Shown here: piece after piece, positions 12,370-23,763 of the stretch
How the letters are laid out: every line of letters starts with the position of its first letter
Numbering within the stretch: position 1 is the first letter of the stretch
Assembly: GCA_000310025.1 (NCBI GenBank)
Contig: FN648381.1
Coordinates: 56,409-112,370, forward strand
DNA: 55,962 nucleotides
DNA from: Ectocarpus siliculosus
Lineage: Eukaryota > Sar > Phaeophyceae > Ectocarpales > Ectocarpaceae
Direction of reading: 5' to 3'
Made by a program: the position numbers and the translations under genes
The notes under the pieces: generated by a model
Told to the model about the DNA's origin: nothing
Databases searched by the model: none
Seen by the model: the letters and a program-made list of their open reading frames with translations, nothing else

Positions 12370-12960
12370 ACTTCAGTCTCATCGTTCGACGGCACGACTC
12401 GGCCTTGACTGTTCCTTGTCTGTTTCGCTATGGGAACGGCCGGTTGAACAGGGAAAGAGGGTCCTGCGTGCTGCGCGCCACCATCTTTTATATGTTGCGT
12501 TTGTTTGTGATTTCCTTCCTGAGTGACCTTCTGCTGCTGTTATGCTCGGAACATGCTGCAAAGGTCGTATCGTCTCTGTCGCTTGGGCTGCACGCTGTGC
12601 TCGCGTAGGAGATGCGAATTCCTTAGTTTTTTCTCTACTGTGTCGATATCGATAAAGAAAAGTAACGGCAGCACGGTTGAAGATACAGCCAACAACAGAC
12701 GGTCCGCCTTAGTGATTTTTTTATTCTCTTGCTGCATAGTCTATGCATGGGTGGTGAAGCATCGTAAGCGTGTTGCACCTTGAGTCTGCTGCATAGTCGT
12801 AGTTTGAGCGATAAGGCAGATGGCAGCACAATCTTATTAACGTGGTGAGGTATGACAATCAACAGTCTGGTCGTTCGTGCAGCGGTGCGTGTCTATCGCG
12901 ACGGCAAGCGTATTCAGATAATATTAGTTCGTCCGTGGTGCTTCTAGACTAATGTAGTCA
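12370..12960 (+). repeat. Repeat family R1, copy 3
   Basis: Starts with the CTTCAGTCTCATCGTTCG block shared with copy 4 and continues through the R1 core to a GTGAGGTATGA block and a GTTCGTGCAGCGGTGCG block. It runs into an R2-like head at 12960, so R1 and R2 appear joined as one composite unit. Confidence 0.72.
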
Positions 12961-13084
12961 TGTTCTTTTTTTGTTTTGCCACACTTCAAACCACAAAGGA
13001 AAGCAAGTCTCCACATTTCGGAAACGGCGACTATGTTTATTTTATTTTTTTCTTAATATTGTTGTTGTTGTTGTTGTCTTGACA

Positions 13085-13385
13085 TTAAAAACCGTTCCGA
13101 TCTCTCTCTACCCAGTACCTTCGTATGTCCGTACTGATCCAACACTCGACGCGGTCGATTCCCGTGGTCACAGGTTAACGTACCCTAAAAAGGTACACTC
13201 AAATAAACTGGCCCCGAGGGGTCCGCAAGTCAATAGAAATCAACGACAGACATTCTGGAATCCTCCACGCCCTCTGCGCGCTATGCGAGGAATCAACTGA
13301 GACTAGGAGTCACTATCTATCATGGGCCGGAGAGAAAGAGGTACACCCCCTTGGTTCAATCTTGGTACTTCACAACGCAAGCAGA
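13085..13385 (+). repeat. Repeat family G, copy 1
   Basis: A roughly 300-bp segment is repeated in reverse orientation at 18425-18745, and its first part again at 18098-18180. Conserved landmarks are CGCGGTCGATTCCCGTGGTC, CCCTAAAAAGGTACACTC and GGCCCCGAGGGGTCCGCAAG. One frame stays open in both long copies, but the amino-acid differences are no fewer than expected without selection. Confidence 0.75.
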
Positions 13386-13489
13386 GACAAGGCCATCTGG
13401 CACAGAAAAAGAGAGAAAAAACGAGAGAAAAAAGAGAAAAAATAAAAGATGGAAACACAATGAATCCATCTCTAACATAGAAAAGAGTC

Positions 13490-13580
13490 TCAGACAGATT
13501 AGCAATGAATTCATAGCGTCAGAAAGTATCTGTATGTCTACGATTTCCTAGACAGCATATAGGGACATCTCCCCTGCGGG
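13490..13580 (-). repeat. Dispersed repeat X, copy 2
   Basis: Reverse-orientation match to 6775-6870, with the landmarks ATTAGCAATGAATTCATAGC and GACAGCATATAGGGACAT. Confidence 0.6.
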
Positions 13581-14504
13581 TAACAGGCTCAATAAAACAG
13601 TGTGGTAGCTGTCTTGTGTGTATAATATATGTTATGTTCGGAAGGTGCAGAAGAAATGTGTTAGGTACTGTTGGGTAGTCGAGCGTTTTGTGTATGGCGC
13701 ACCCTTTTAGTCGTAGGGCATGCAATCTCCCTCAGTTTTCGAACGTATTTTCAGTGTGGTACGCGTATTTACGGGGTATGCATATGTGCGGACACACGGG
13801 AGTGGCCTCACCATTTTCTTTGCGTTTTGTGTAATTTCGTGTAGTTGGATGTGCAAAGGGCACGGGAGAACATTCTCTCATCATTGCCTCCTGACGTGGC
13901 CGCCTAGAGGCTTTTGTTTGTTATATTTGTTGTGTTTGTTGTTGCTGAGCGCACATCGGATGTCTCCCTTCGTTACACGTATTTTACAGCCTTCGGTGGG
14001 CCACAGGGACGAGAGTGAGTGACTGTCTTCTCGAGAGTCAATGCCTTCTCGACGCTCTCTTCTTTTGGTTTACAGTACCTGTCTCGCTCTCGCCTGTCGC
14101 CGTTGGGGTCCCAACAACATCGAACGTCAACCGCAATCGTTTTGTTTCTTGCTGAGTGAGGCTACCCGTGTACCCGGCTGCTGCATGTGAGGCGATGGGC
14201 GCTGCCTCTCTCCGTGGAAAACAATGGGCATGGCCCTTACTGTTTGCTGCATGCAGTGCTGTGTGACAGCTTCCAGCGGTTCAGAGCGGCGACGGTGGCT
14301 TTTCTATGCTCTCTTTCACCACCTCCCGGAAGCCTGTCTCGTCTTGCTCACTTGTCTTTGTTCTCCCTTCTTTCTACTTTTGTTTTTGTTTTTGATGCTT
14401 TGCTTTTTGGGGGCCGCCGGTCACCCACCCACCCATTATTTCAGTTCTAATTTTTGGTGCTAACGTGTCATGTCTATAAAACTGGGCGCACGTTTCGCAT
14501 TTCT

Positions 14505-15130
14505 GAAGCTTTTCTGAAGTCTCATCGTTCGATATCCGTTCGGTGGAGAACCGCAAAAAACTCATGACCCGTCCCCGAGCGTGAGCAGCTTCCGCCTCCT
14601 GTGGCCGGCAAGAGTCGACCTTCACTGTACGTTGTCTGTTTCGCCATGGGAGTGGCCGGTTGAACAGCGAAAGAGGGTCCTGCGTGCTGCGCGCCACAGC
14701 CTTTTTTAGTGCGTTTGTGATTTTCTTCCTGAGTGACCGTTGTACACAACATGCGGCTGCTACTACTGCACAAATACATGCGGTTGCTGCAGTATATGCC
14801 CGGAATGTGCTGCAAACGTCGTAAAGTTATTGTCTCTGTCGTTTTGGGCTGAACCCGATGCTCGCGTCTGCTCGTTATCCATGAAGAGCAACGGCAGCAC
14901 AGTTTAAGCGACAAACAACAACAGGCGGTCGGCCTTAGTTTCTTGTTTATGTTTTGCTGCGCTGCATTCATGGGTGGTATGCATCGGTAAGCGTGTTGCC
15001 GGCTTACCTTGAGTCTGCTGCGTAGTCGTAATTGGAGCGATAAGTTAGGCAGCACAATCGTATTTACGTAGTGAGGTATGATGACCAACAGTCAGTCTAC
15101 TCGTTCGTGCAGCGGTGCGCATCTATCGCG
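14505..15130 (+). repeat. Repeat family R1, copy 4
   Basis: A full-length R1 copy, about 0.62 kb, running straight into R2 at 15178. Together 14505-15780 give the cleanest example of the composite unit. Confidence 0.72.
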
Positions 15131-15177
15131 GACGGCAAGCGCACTGAGATGGTGGTTCGTCCGTGGTGCTACAATCA

Positions 15178-15780
15178 TGTTCTTTTTTGTTCTCACTTCC
15201 TACCACAAAAGATAGATAGTCCACAGTTCGCAAACGGCGACTTTATTTGTTTGTTGTGTTGTTTGTTGCTGAGCCCACATCAAATATCGCCGTTCGAGAA
15301 ACATCATGTCTGACAGCCTGCGGTGGACCAGAGGGACGAGAGTGAGTGTCTTCTCGATCGAGTTATATGCCTTGTCTTTTAGTCTACCTCTCTCTCTCTC
15401 TCTCTCTCTCCCTCTCTCTCTTTCGCCGGTGGGGTCCCAGCAACATCGAACGTCAACCGCAGTGGTTTTGCTTGTCGCTGTGTAAGAGGCTCCCCTTTCA
15501 TCTGACTGCTGCATGTGAAGCGATGGGCGCTGCCTCTGATGTCAAGCAATTGACTTGGGCCCTAGCTACTGCTTCTTGCATATTACGTAGTGCTCTGTGA
15601 GAGCTTCCAGCAGTTTAGCGCCAGCAGCGACGGTGGTGTTTCTGTGCACTCTTTTGCCTCCTCCCTGAAGCCTGTCGCGTCTGGCTCTCTTGTTCTCGCT
15701 TCTTTCTTTTGTATATTTTTCATGCTTTTTTTTTTTATTTTTTGGGTCCCCCGGTTCCTGTGTGCTCATCGGGCGTCTTC
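15178..15780 (+). repeat. Repeat family R2, copy 2
   Basis: Carries a TC microsatellite (15387-15422) and the R2 blocks GTGGGGTCCCAGCAACATCG, ACTGCTGCATGTGA-GCGATG and GAGAGCTTCCAGC. It ends at a TTTTTTGGGTCCCCCGGT block. Confidence 0.72.
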
Positions 15781-16039
15781 TTGGTGTCTACCTTGATTGT
15801 TTCCCGCTGAAAAAATCGAAAGCTTCAGACAGGCAACGCGACGATACTCGTCGAGTTGCCATACACAATTGGGAACTTGAGCGACAAGGTCGATGGCAAG
15901 CACAATATCTGCACCTATGTCCACACGTAATAGTATGGCTATGAGAACGCGGTCGACGCTTGTCTTGTAGAGGTGCACATCTAAAACGAACGGCGTATTG
16001 AGGTACAGTAGTTCGTCCATTGCTTACAGTACGCCCTTC

Positions 16040-16530
16040 TCTAAGTCATGTTCATTGTACAACAATACCACACAGAAAAAAAGTCCGTCCGTAGATTCCG
16101 TAGTTGTTTTGTTTGGTGCTGTCTGAGTAAACGAGGCTACCGGTGCACCCGGCTGCTGCATGTGACACATTGGGCGCTGCCAATAATTGGGCGAGGCCAT
16201 AATGTTTGCTGCAGTGCCTACGTGAGAGCTTCCGGGGGTTACGAGCGGCGAGGGTGCTTTTTCTACGCTCTCCTCCGCCTCCTCGCTGAAACGTGTCGAG
16301 TCGGGGTCGGCTCTTGTGTTTTTGTTGTTCATGCCTTGGTTTTTGGGGTCCTCCATCCGCCCACTCACCAATCAATTTTAGTTTTTGTTGGGGAATTTTT
16401 TTCTTGCGATGTATCGGGTATGGCTGTGTGTGAGCTTGAGGGAAATAGGGTCGACGGCAGCACACTCTCATCATGTGCGTAGGAAGCTGTACGAGGGATT
16501 AACGCCTTCCTCGCTCTCGGTAGCGACGCG
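16040..16530 (+). repeat. Repeat family R2, copy 3
   Basis: Contains the GGCTGCTGCATGTGACAC, CTCTCCTCCGCCTCCTCGCTGA and GGGGTCCTCCATCCGCCCAC-type blocks, then a GTCGACGGCAGCACACTC block. It matches the copy at 21405-21680 across its 3' half. Confidence 0.7.
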
Positions 16531-17032
16531 CATCTCTGACGTCAATCAATCAGGTTATACCATCATGATGTTCTTGTGACTACAAATGCACGTTCGCCCG
16601 GGGGTATTTCATTCTTGCCGAAAGAGCGGGAGACTTAACTACCGGTCCGCGTTCTGGTGCTCCTTCATTCGGGTGCAATCGTGCGTGTAGCCAGATCACC
16701 AGCGAGAACGACTAGCGACATTGACGGAGCGTGGTGTAGCGAGATTAATGATAGCGTGGGGTCCCTCGCCACAAACAGTGCATACGCAAGGATGGGCGCT
16801 GTGAGAAGTGCCCTATTCTTTCTCTCCGCTGAGGGCCGGTCGAAGACTGTTTTGTCCGAGTGCGTGCGGGTCAGGTCGTCTCAACAATCTTCGCGCGAAA
16901 CACCAGTCATGGTGTCCAACAACAATAAACGCTCATCTATGAGTGTAGCGCAGATACTGCTAGGTTAGTCCATGTATAGTAGTACTTTTGCTGTTAACTG
17001 GCCACAGTATCATCTAACGTCTGCATTCCCAA

Positions 17033-17456
17033 GCTTGGGTCCATCGACCTGAATTCACTTTTTTATGTATCCCTGTCATTTTCAGTCCACCCCCGACAGG
17101 GTCTCAAATGCTGATCTCAAGCCACAGTGGTCAGAGGGACGAGATAGTGTGTCTTGTTGAGAGTGAATGCCTTGTCTTCTTTCGCTCTCTTCTCTCGCCT
17201 TTTGCCCGACCGGTGGGGTCCCCACTACAACGCCAACCACGATTGTTTTTTTTTTGCTGACTGAGTAAAGAGGCTACCCGTGCATCGGGCTGCTGTACGG
17301 GAGACGATGGGTGCTGCCAGGGAATGGTCGTTATGACCATGATGCTTGCTGCAGTGCCCATGTGATAGCTTCCGAGGATTCAGAGCGGCGAGGAGGGCGC
17401 TTTTTCCATGTTCTCTTCCGTCTCCTTCCTGAAGCCTGTCGGGTCTGGCTCACTCT
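17033..17456 (+). repeat. R1 head joined to R2, truncated by gap
   Basis: 17033-17125 matches the first 100 bp of R1 copy 1 (including GACAGGGTCTCAAATGCTGA). From about 17125 the sequence switches to the R2 body and runs into the gap. It is a deleted composite unit. Confidence 0.68.
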
Positions 17457-17915
17457 NNNNNNNNNNNNNNNNNNNNNNNNNNNNNNNNNNNNNNNNNNNN
17501 NNNNNNNNNNNNNNNNNNNNNNNNNNNNNNNNNNNNNNNNNNNNNNNNNNNNNNNNNNNNNNNNNNNNNNNNNNNNNNNNNNNNNNNNNNNNNNNNNNNN
17601 NNNNNNNNNNNNNNNNNNNNNNNNNNNNNNNNNNNNNNNNNNNNNNNNNNNNNNNNNNNNNNNNNNNNNNNNNNNNNNNNNNNNNNNNNNNNNNNNNNNN
17701 NNNNNNNNNNNNNNNNNNNNNNNNNNNNNNNNNNNNNNNNNNNNNNNNNNNNNNNNNNNNNNNNNNNNNNNNNNNNNNNNNNNNNNNNNNNNNNNNNNNN
17801 NNNNNNNNNNNNNNNNNNNNNNNNNNNNNNNNNNNNNNNNNNNNNNNNNNNNNNNNNNNNNNNNNNNNNNNNNNNNNNNNNNNNNNNNNNNNNNNNNNNN
17901 NNNNNNNNNNNNNNN
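17457..17915. other. Assembly gap
   Basis: A run of 459 N. It interrupts the repeat mosaic, as expected if near-identical copies could not be assembled. Confidence 0.99.
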
Positions 17916-18097
17916 TGTTTGGCCCCACCCACCCCCTACCTGGAAAAGGCAAAATATGGCCGGTTTTAGGCCAACTCGAAAGATTTTTTTTTTCCTGCTA
18001 AAACAACGCCGGAGAATTCAACAAACACATCGCCAAACAGATCAGACACCGTTAAGGGGGCGCGAAAACATAACGGCACAGACTTATGATACAGAGG

Positions 18098-18180
18098 AAG
18101 TATGTCCGTGCCGATCCAGAACTTGACGCGGTCAATTCCCGTGGTCAAAGGCTAGGTTACCCTAAAAAGGTACACTCAGG
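18098..18180 (+). repeat. Repeat family G, copy 2 (partial)
   Basis: Matches the first third of the copy at 13085-13385 (GCGGTCAATTCCCGTGGTC, CCCTAAAAAGGTACACTC). A GA-rich tract at about 18180-18235 follows, as it does after copy 1. Confidence 0.7.
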
Positions 18181-18424
18181 GAGAGAGAAAAAAGAGAGAA
18201 AAAAAGAAAATAGAGAAAAAGAGAAAATAGTGGACAGATCATCAGCGAGCACATGAGCGAGGAGATGGATGAAAGTATCGAGTCCCTCACCACTAAAAGT
18301 GCATACAGTAGGTGGCCCGATTAGTGGCATGTAGGGGTAAGAGGAGAATATGTCACTATTCAGGGTAGTGCCATTACTCTTCTGTTCGATATACCATACC
18401 GGGTTCATGTACATGTCTTATTCT

Positions 18425-18745
18425 GTGTCAGATCGCCTTCTCTCTCCTTGCGTTGTGAAGCACCAAGATTGAACCAAGGGGGTGTACCTCGCCTCTGGCC
18501 CGTGATGCTGACTCCTAGTCTCCATTGTTATCTCGCACAGCGTGCAGAGGGAGCGGAGGACTCCAAAATATCTGTCGTTGATTTCTACTGACTTGCGGAC
18601 CCCTCGGGGCCTGTTGATTTGAGTATACCTTTTTAGGGTAAGTTAGCCTGTGACCACGGGAATCGACCGCGTCAAGAGTTGGATCAGTACGGACACATGA
18701 AGGTACTGGGTAGATAGAGATCGGAACGTTTTTCAATGTGAAGAA
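18425..18745 (-). repeat. Repeat family G, copy 3 (inverted)
   Basis: Reverse complement of 13085-13385 over about 300 bp with scattered mismatches. With copy 1 it forms an inverted pair bracketing about 5 kb of R1/R2 mosaic. Confidence 0.75.
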
Positions 18746-19820
18746 GAAAACCACAACAACAACAACATGTCGAGATTTACAAGAGATTGTTATGCCACTA
18801 TATGGGCAGGTCCACTCTTCTTCAAGTTGCCACTATGTCGGGCCACACGCATGGATGGGTATTCTGAGCAGTGCCGTCTCTCTCCGTTTAGGGCCGGTCG
18901 CGGTTGATATTTTCGAGAGCACTCGGGCGACACGTGCGTCAGACCCTCCGTCAGAACATGCTAGTTTTTAAGCATCTAGAAGACGACGTACGGTTAGGGT
19001 TGGTGTTGTTTCAGGTTACCTTTTTCGGGTTGCACGTTGTTGTCTCAACGTACTACTGTGTGCATGCATACGTAGTAGCTTGAGTACAATATATTTCCGT
19101 TTGCGTCAGTTGCTGCAGGCGGGGCCCCGCCCCTCCCTGCCGCGAGACTCTCTGTTATTTTGTCATGTTGAACGGGTGTTGTTGTTTTCCTTCGTTGGCG
19201 AATAATATGTGTCCGGCAACACGCATGAAAAAAAACAAATCAAGGTTGGGACTAGCACGCCGAAGATGTTCGTCGGCTTGCTTTTGAAACACTAACCCAT
19301 TTTGTTCACAAACTTACCCGTAAAATGTTCAAGGCACACCCCTTTCTGTTCAGTGGTGACGGTTCTCCCGCGGACTGCTAAAACAGCAACCAACGATCAA
19401 CCGCAGACCACCGTAGGTGCGGCGACAGAGTTTGGGTATGGTGGTCGGTGGTGCATTACGCAGGTTTCGCTTTCTGCGGCGCGGCAAGAAGAGAGAATGT
19501 TGGGGTATGATGGGGGTCTGCGGTCCAACAAACAGGCTTTGTTGTGGTCTGCGGCGAGACAAGGAGACAGCAGATACAGAGACATGGAGCTAAAACGTTA
19601 TTCAAAGACGGCGGTCTACAGGAGCCTAACCGCCATCAGCAACTGCGCCCCACACCGAAAATAAGTACACCCCATTTTGTGCCCAAACACGCGGAGGGTC
19701 GGTCTTCTAGGGCTCTTTTCTCGACCGGTACGGTAGCTGTTTTTGTTTTATTATCGCGCGCAGTCGCTGTTGCCGGTTTTTAGCGACCACGGGCTTCCAT
19801 TTTTGAATACTAAAGTACCG
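18746..19820. other. Unassigned DNA
   Basis: 18860-18960 resembles 16795-16890 (GAGGGCCGGTCG-type block), so at least part of it belongs to the repeat mosaic. A plus-strand open frame at 19302-19664 has no recognisable motif. No gene is called. Confidence 0.35.
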
Positions 19821-19895
19821 GTCGCCCCGGAGGTCTAGTTGGTATCCCCGAAACCTTTTAGAGGTCAGGTCAGGGGTTCGAATCCCGGCGTACGG
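19821..19895 (+). repeat. tRNA-like sequence (probable SINE or tRNA pseudogene)
   Basis: An A-box-like GGTCTAGTTGGTATC and a B-box GGTTCGAATCC are spaced as in a tRNA gene, which would form an internal RNA polymerase III promoter. The flanking acceptor arms do not pair and the T stem is imperfect, so it is not a functional tRNA. The start of element F copy 1 abuts its 3' end. Confidence 0.6.
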
Positions 19896-21135
19896 CCGAG
19901 TCTTTCGTCGTGATTATTTCGGGGTTTTGTTTAAGGGGGGGGGTCCTTTTCTCAGCCCAGTTAACTATTTGAGCGTCTTATGCGGAGGAATTTGGCCAAT
20001 TCCAACCGCCCAAATTCCAAATCACCGAGTATTTCCTAGGATACCAGCCGCCACGTTGGAAAATAGGCCCATTTTTCAAACTGGATCGGCTGATAATTTC
20101 CAGTTTGGAATTGGGGGGGATCACCCCCTGGTCACACCCCGATGGTGCCAGAACGAGGAACTACACCGTCTGCTGGCGAAACAGAGGCCAGTATCATGAG
20201 GTCATGCCCAAGCAGGTTTCAAAATTTCAGGGCGCTCTGCGTCGTGTTGGCCGCACACAGGCCGAAAACATCGACCCTGCCACATTCCTCTGCTGATGTT
20301 CTTGCCTTTGGGCCGAAAAGAGCCGTTTTTGGGCCTGCTACATGTGTGACCAGTTCAAAACGCATGCCAGAGAGAGGCCTTAAGCCGTCGACATCCACGA
20401 ACCGCAGCCAATGGCGTGTGTTCATACTCATACCCTCTGCACGCGTACCAGAATCAGAGCGTGTTGTCCAGTTTTGATTACACACGGCCTGCAAACGTGA
20501 CCGAAAGTGTGTTGCGGTGTTGACTTTTTGCTTTTTCTTCTTGTTCCGCCGCGTGTTTGCTCCGTGTGTCACCCGCGACCAGTCAAAGACGCATGCCAGA
20601 GAGAGGCCTTTGGCCGACAACACCCACAAACAGCAGCCAGTGGCGCGTGGTCATACACATACCCTCTGCTCGCGTCCCAGAAACAGAGCGTATTGTGCAG
20701 TTGTGATTGCACACGGCCTGCAAACGTGAATGAGGTGTGGTTCGGTGTTGCCTTTTTTGGACTCTGCTTTTTTTCTTCTGCCGCTCGCTCCGAGTCGAGT
20801 GTGATCAGTGTACAACGCATGCCATCCGACAAAGGTCTTTGGCCGACGATATCCACATACTGCAGCCACTGGCGTGCGATGTTACACATGCCCTCTGCAC
20901 GCGACCCATAAATAGGGCGCTCGGTGTCTTGTTGGTCGCACACGAGCCAAACCCGTGTACTGAAGCATGTTGTGACTCACAAGAACATGAACTAGCCTCT
21001 TTTTTCCCTTCAAAACAAATATACCTCGAGGAACCGAGACGGTCGTTCGGATCTTGATATTTTTTCCGTGCAGCCCACCCACGCCCGACCGAGAGAAGAA
21101 TAATATCTCCGATAATCACGCCGTAAGACTCAGCC
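19894..21135 (+). mobile_element. Inverted-repeat element F, copy 1 (1.24 kb)
   Basis: Begins GGCCGAGTCTTTCGTCGTGA and ends with the complementary ATCACGCCGTAAGACTCAGCC-type terminus. It is homologous along its length to 52030-53400. The interior holds three diverged tandem units of about 225-230 bp, starting at 20348, 20577 and 20802, each opening with GACCAGT-AAA-CGCATGCC. No transposase is encoded, so it would be a non-autonomous DNA element of unassigned superfamily. Confidence 0.72.
20348..21030 (+). repeat. Three 225-230-bp tandem units inside F copy 1
   Basis: Each unit runs GACCAG-CGCATGCCAGAGAGAGGCCTT to a CCTCTGC-CGCG block, a CAGAGCGT-TTG block and CACACGGCCTGCAAACGTGA. The third unit is the most diverged. 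Confidence 0.75.
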
Positions 21136-23207
21136 TAAGCGACCTTTTCTTGCAAAGTGAGTTTTCTCTCGCTTCCGCTCCTGACCTAGTGGATAGCGCT
21201 AGTTTGTGTGTACACCGAGGGGGGAGAGTGCCGAACTCTTCTCGCCTTAAAAAACGAGCGCAGCTTACCACAGGAGGGGAGGGTGGAGAGGGGCTCTTCT
21301 GTATGGCCACGGGTTGGAGAAAACGGCCCTAGTGCTGTGAGCGTTGATTTGAAGTGAAGACAAAAAAATAAAAAGACTAATGTGAGAAACAACAACCCCC
21401 ATTTTTTCAATTGCCCTCTTCTATGCTCTCCTCCGCCTCTACGCCGAAGCCTGTCAGGTCCTACTCTCCTTTATGGTTTAATGCATACTTTTATTGTTTT
21501 CATGCCTTGTTTTTTGGGGTCCTCCATCCGCCTACCCACCAATTAACTTTTGTTTTTGTTGGGGGGGGGGTTCTCGCCACGCACGGGTGTGGCTGTGTGT
21601 GCAATCAAGGCAAGGGTCGACGGCAGCACACTCATGTGCGTAGCAAGCTATGCGAAGGGTTGACGCCTTCCTCGCTGGATTTGCTTTTTTGCATGGTGGT
21701 TGTTGATGGTCGCTCGACACGCGTGCGTAAAGAAGTAATTTCGCATCCCACCAAACATGGGGACGACGAAACGGGCCAAAACGCCACGAGACAGCAGCAA
21801 GAACGGCTATTTTTTAGAGAAAAGGACACCGTGAATGACAATTCGCTCCCTGGAGGGCACCAACCGAAACCAGACCGGCCCGGATGTGACCTCTGCTCCT
21901 TGCTCTCTGCTAGAGTGCATTTGCTCAGCAGCTTCTACTCTTAATGGACGGAGAGAGGAATGTCGGTGGTGTCCGTCACTTTTTCGAACTGCTTTTTGCT
22001 GTTCTGGTTAACTTGAGAACAGACTGATGTATGAAGGCCTGACAACACTTTTCAACAGACAGCTTGTGCACACACGCAGATGACTATATCATGTGCCTAC
22101 ACACAACGAACATCTCTACCACCATATTATGCCCCGCGGGGGGTAGGGCGATGCTTTACCCCAGTACTTTGATACAAACATGGACGGGATCGTTCAGCGT
22201 GGTTTCTATCCTTTGCTGTCTGCACCACGTTGTTTTCGAGTCACTCGTTGTGTCGCAGCGAACAGCTATACCATTTCCTGAATGCTGACGACTGTATCTA
22301 CCAACGGCTTCCGACTGCTCTCACCTCAGGTCAATATGGCGGCGCGGGACTTGGGGATAGTGTGGAGACAGGAGGGCAGCGATATGCGCTACAAGGAAAG
22401 CACTGGGTTTGGGGTGGGAACGATCGATTCTCTTTCAGATGAAGATAATGGGCCCTTCATTGTGACGTTGTTGCCTCACAGCACCTACACACGCATATGC
22501 GGGAGGCCACCCGTTTCTAACACAACCGTTGTTGCTCACTGTCTATCAAAGCAAGAAGCTGGAGGCAAGCGTGACTGGATGTACCACCTAAACCTCTGGT
22601 CAGTAGATGAAAGCCCCCGTTGAATGAACATTGAGACAGCGCGACCGCCTGTGGTTGGTTGTGTTGGGATGCAGAGCTCGAGGCTCTAACCTGTTGGGAA
22701 TTCACCTTATGGTAGGTGTATCCCTGGATGTGGCACGGTGTGCAGAGGCTCACAGAGTGACTGTAAAGTACACTTGTGTTGTAGACCAGATTGATGGTTT
22801 GAATTGGCGCTTATGTGGCCGAAGGTAAGGAAGAGAAGAAGAGGAGTCCTGTGACTCGCAAAAGTCCCGAAGGACTTGGAAGAGGTCAAGGGCCTTGGAA
22901 GAAGAGAGAAAGGAAGAAGAGTGATCGAGAGGGGGCGAGCACCATAGGGGGCGACCCTCCAAGCTATCACGGAAAGATGCACACATACGGACTATTGCAA
23001 CGTACCGGTCACGGTAACAGTCGGTTAATTCGACCTATTGAACTAATCCAAGAATATCCTACTGGAATATGGTCCGATGTACCATACTCCTTTGGTTCAA
23101 CATATAACCCGTAGGTGTGTATACTCTACCGAAGACTATTCCCGTAATACTCCTCAGGTGCATACCTACGTGCTGTTTTGAAGCTTTAGCTTCAGTCTCA
23201 TCTGTGA
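21136..23207. other. Unassigned DNA with one R2 fragment
   Basis: 21405-21680 is an R2 3'-half fragment (see next entry). A plus-strand open frame at 22282-22623 reads about 113 residues with no family I recognise. Another at 22815-23114 is Lys/Glu/Gly-rich at its N-terminus. Neither is supported enough to call. Confidence 0.35.
21405..21680 (+). repeat. Repeat family R2, copy 5 (3' half)
   Basis: Matches 16255-16530: the CTCTCCTCCGCCTC block, TTTTTTGGGGTCCTCCATCC, GTCGACGGCAGCACACTC and GACGCCTTCCTCGCT. It lies 3.9 kb beyond the main mosaic. Confidence 0.7.
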
Positions 23208-23285
23208 GTCTCTGGTGTAGCTGTACGCACGTCCTACTCGAGGTCCCCTGTCCAACTGTCCCTCCGCTTGCTGAGCTGATCTTCC
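23208..23285 (+). repeat. 5' LTR remnant (about 78 bp)
   Basis: Direct repeat of 31551-31626, including GTCTCTGGTGTAGCTGTACG and TCCTACTCGAGGTCCCCTGT. The match starts abruptly at 23208 and stops at about 23285. I infer that this is the U5 end of a 5' LTR whose remainder was lost. Confidence 0.65.
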
Positions 23286-23763
23286 CGTGCGGTCCGCGCG
23301 CACCCGTATGTCACTGTATGCACATGCCCGCGTACCACATATACAAGCTTAACCGCCCAGATGGTTGTTTGTCGTCTAACGCCCGGGGAGATTCCCCGGT
23401 AGCGTGTCAGTGCTGTACCACGTTAGCACGGCACCGCAGACTGTGTCTGTGTCACCGCCTAGTCAGGTCGGTTCTGCGTCATCAGGGCTGCGTAATTGGT
23501 GTGCTGTGCACACCTCTCTTCGCCCCTCCTCTGTCACTCTTGTTCTTTCCCGCTCTTCCCCGAGACCACACCGTTGGCTCTTTCTAGGGAACTACTCCTG
23601 TCCCGCAAGTCTGTGCACTAGCGGCCCCCACCGTCGCTCCGGAAGTCTCCTCTGGTTACACAGTCGAGAGAAGGTTCAACCCCTTCCGTCGGTCTGAGAT
23701 AGGTCACCCCCATCTGGCGTCAGCGAGCAGGTTTCCACCAAGTGCACTGCCCTATCTCGGCCG

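Larger units (their letters stand above)
12960..14470 (+). repeat. Repeat family R2, copy 1, interrupted by family G
   Basis: The head (CATGTTCTTTTTT to AAACGGCGACTATG, 12960-13030) and the body (about 13890-14470, with GGGACGAGAGTGAGTG and GTGGGGTCCCAACAACATCG blocks) match the continuous copy at 15178-15780. About 0.85 kb between them is foreign and holds a family G copy and a reversed X repeat. This is a nested insertion. Confidence 0.62.

Noticed and set aside
17311-18126. Long frames across the assembly gap
   Set aside because: They consist mostly of N and carry no evidence.
19821-19895. Functional tRNA gene
   Set aside because: A and B boxes are present, but the acceptor stem does not pair and the T stem is broken.
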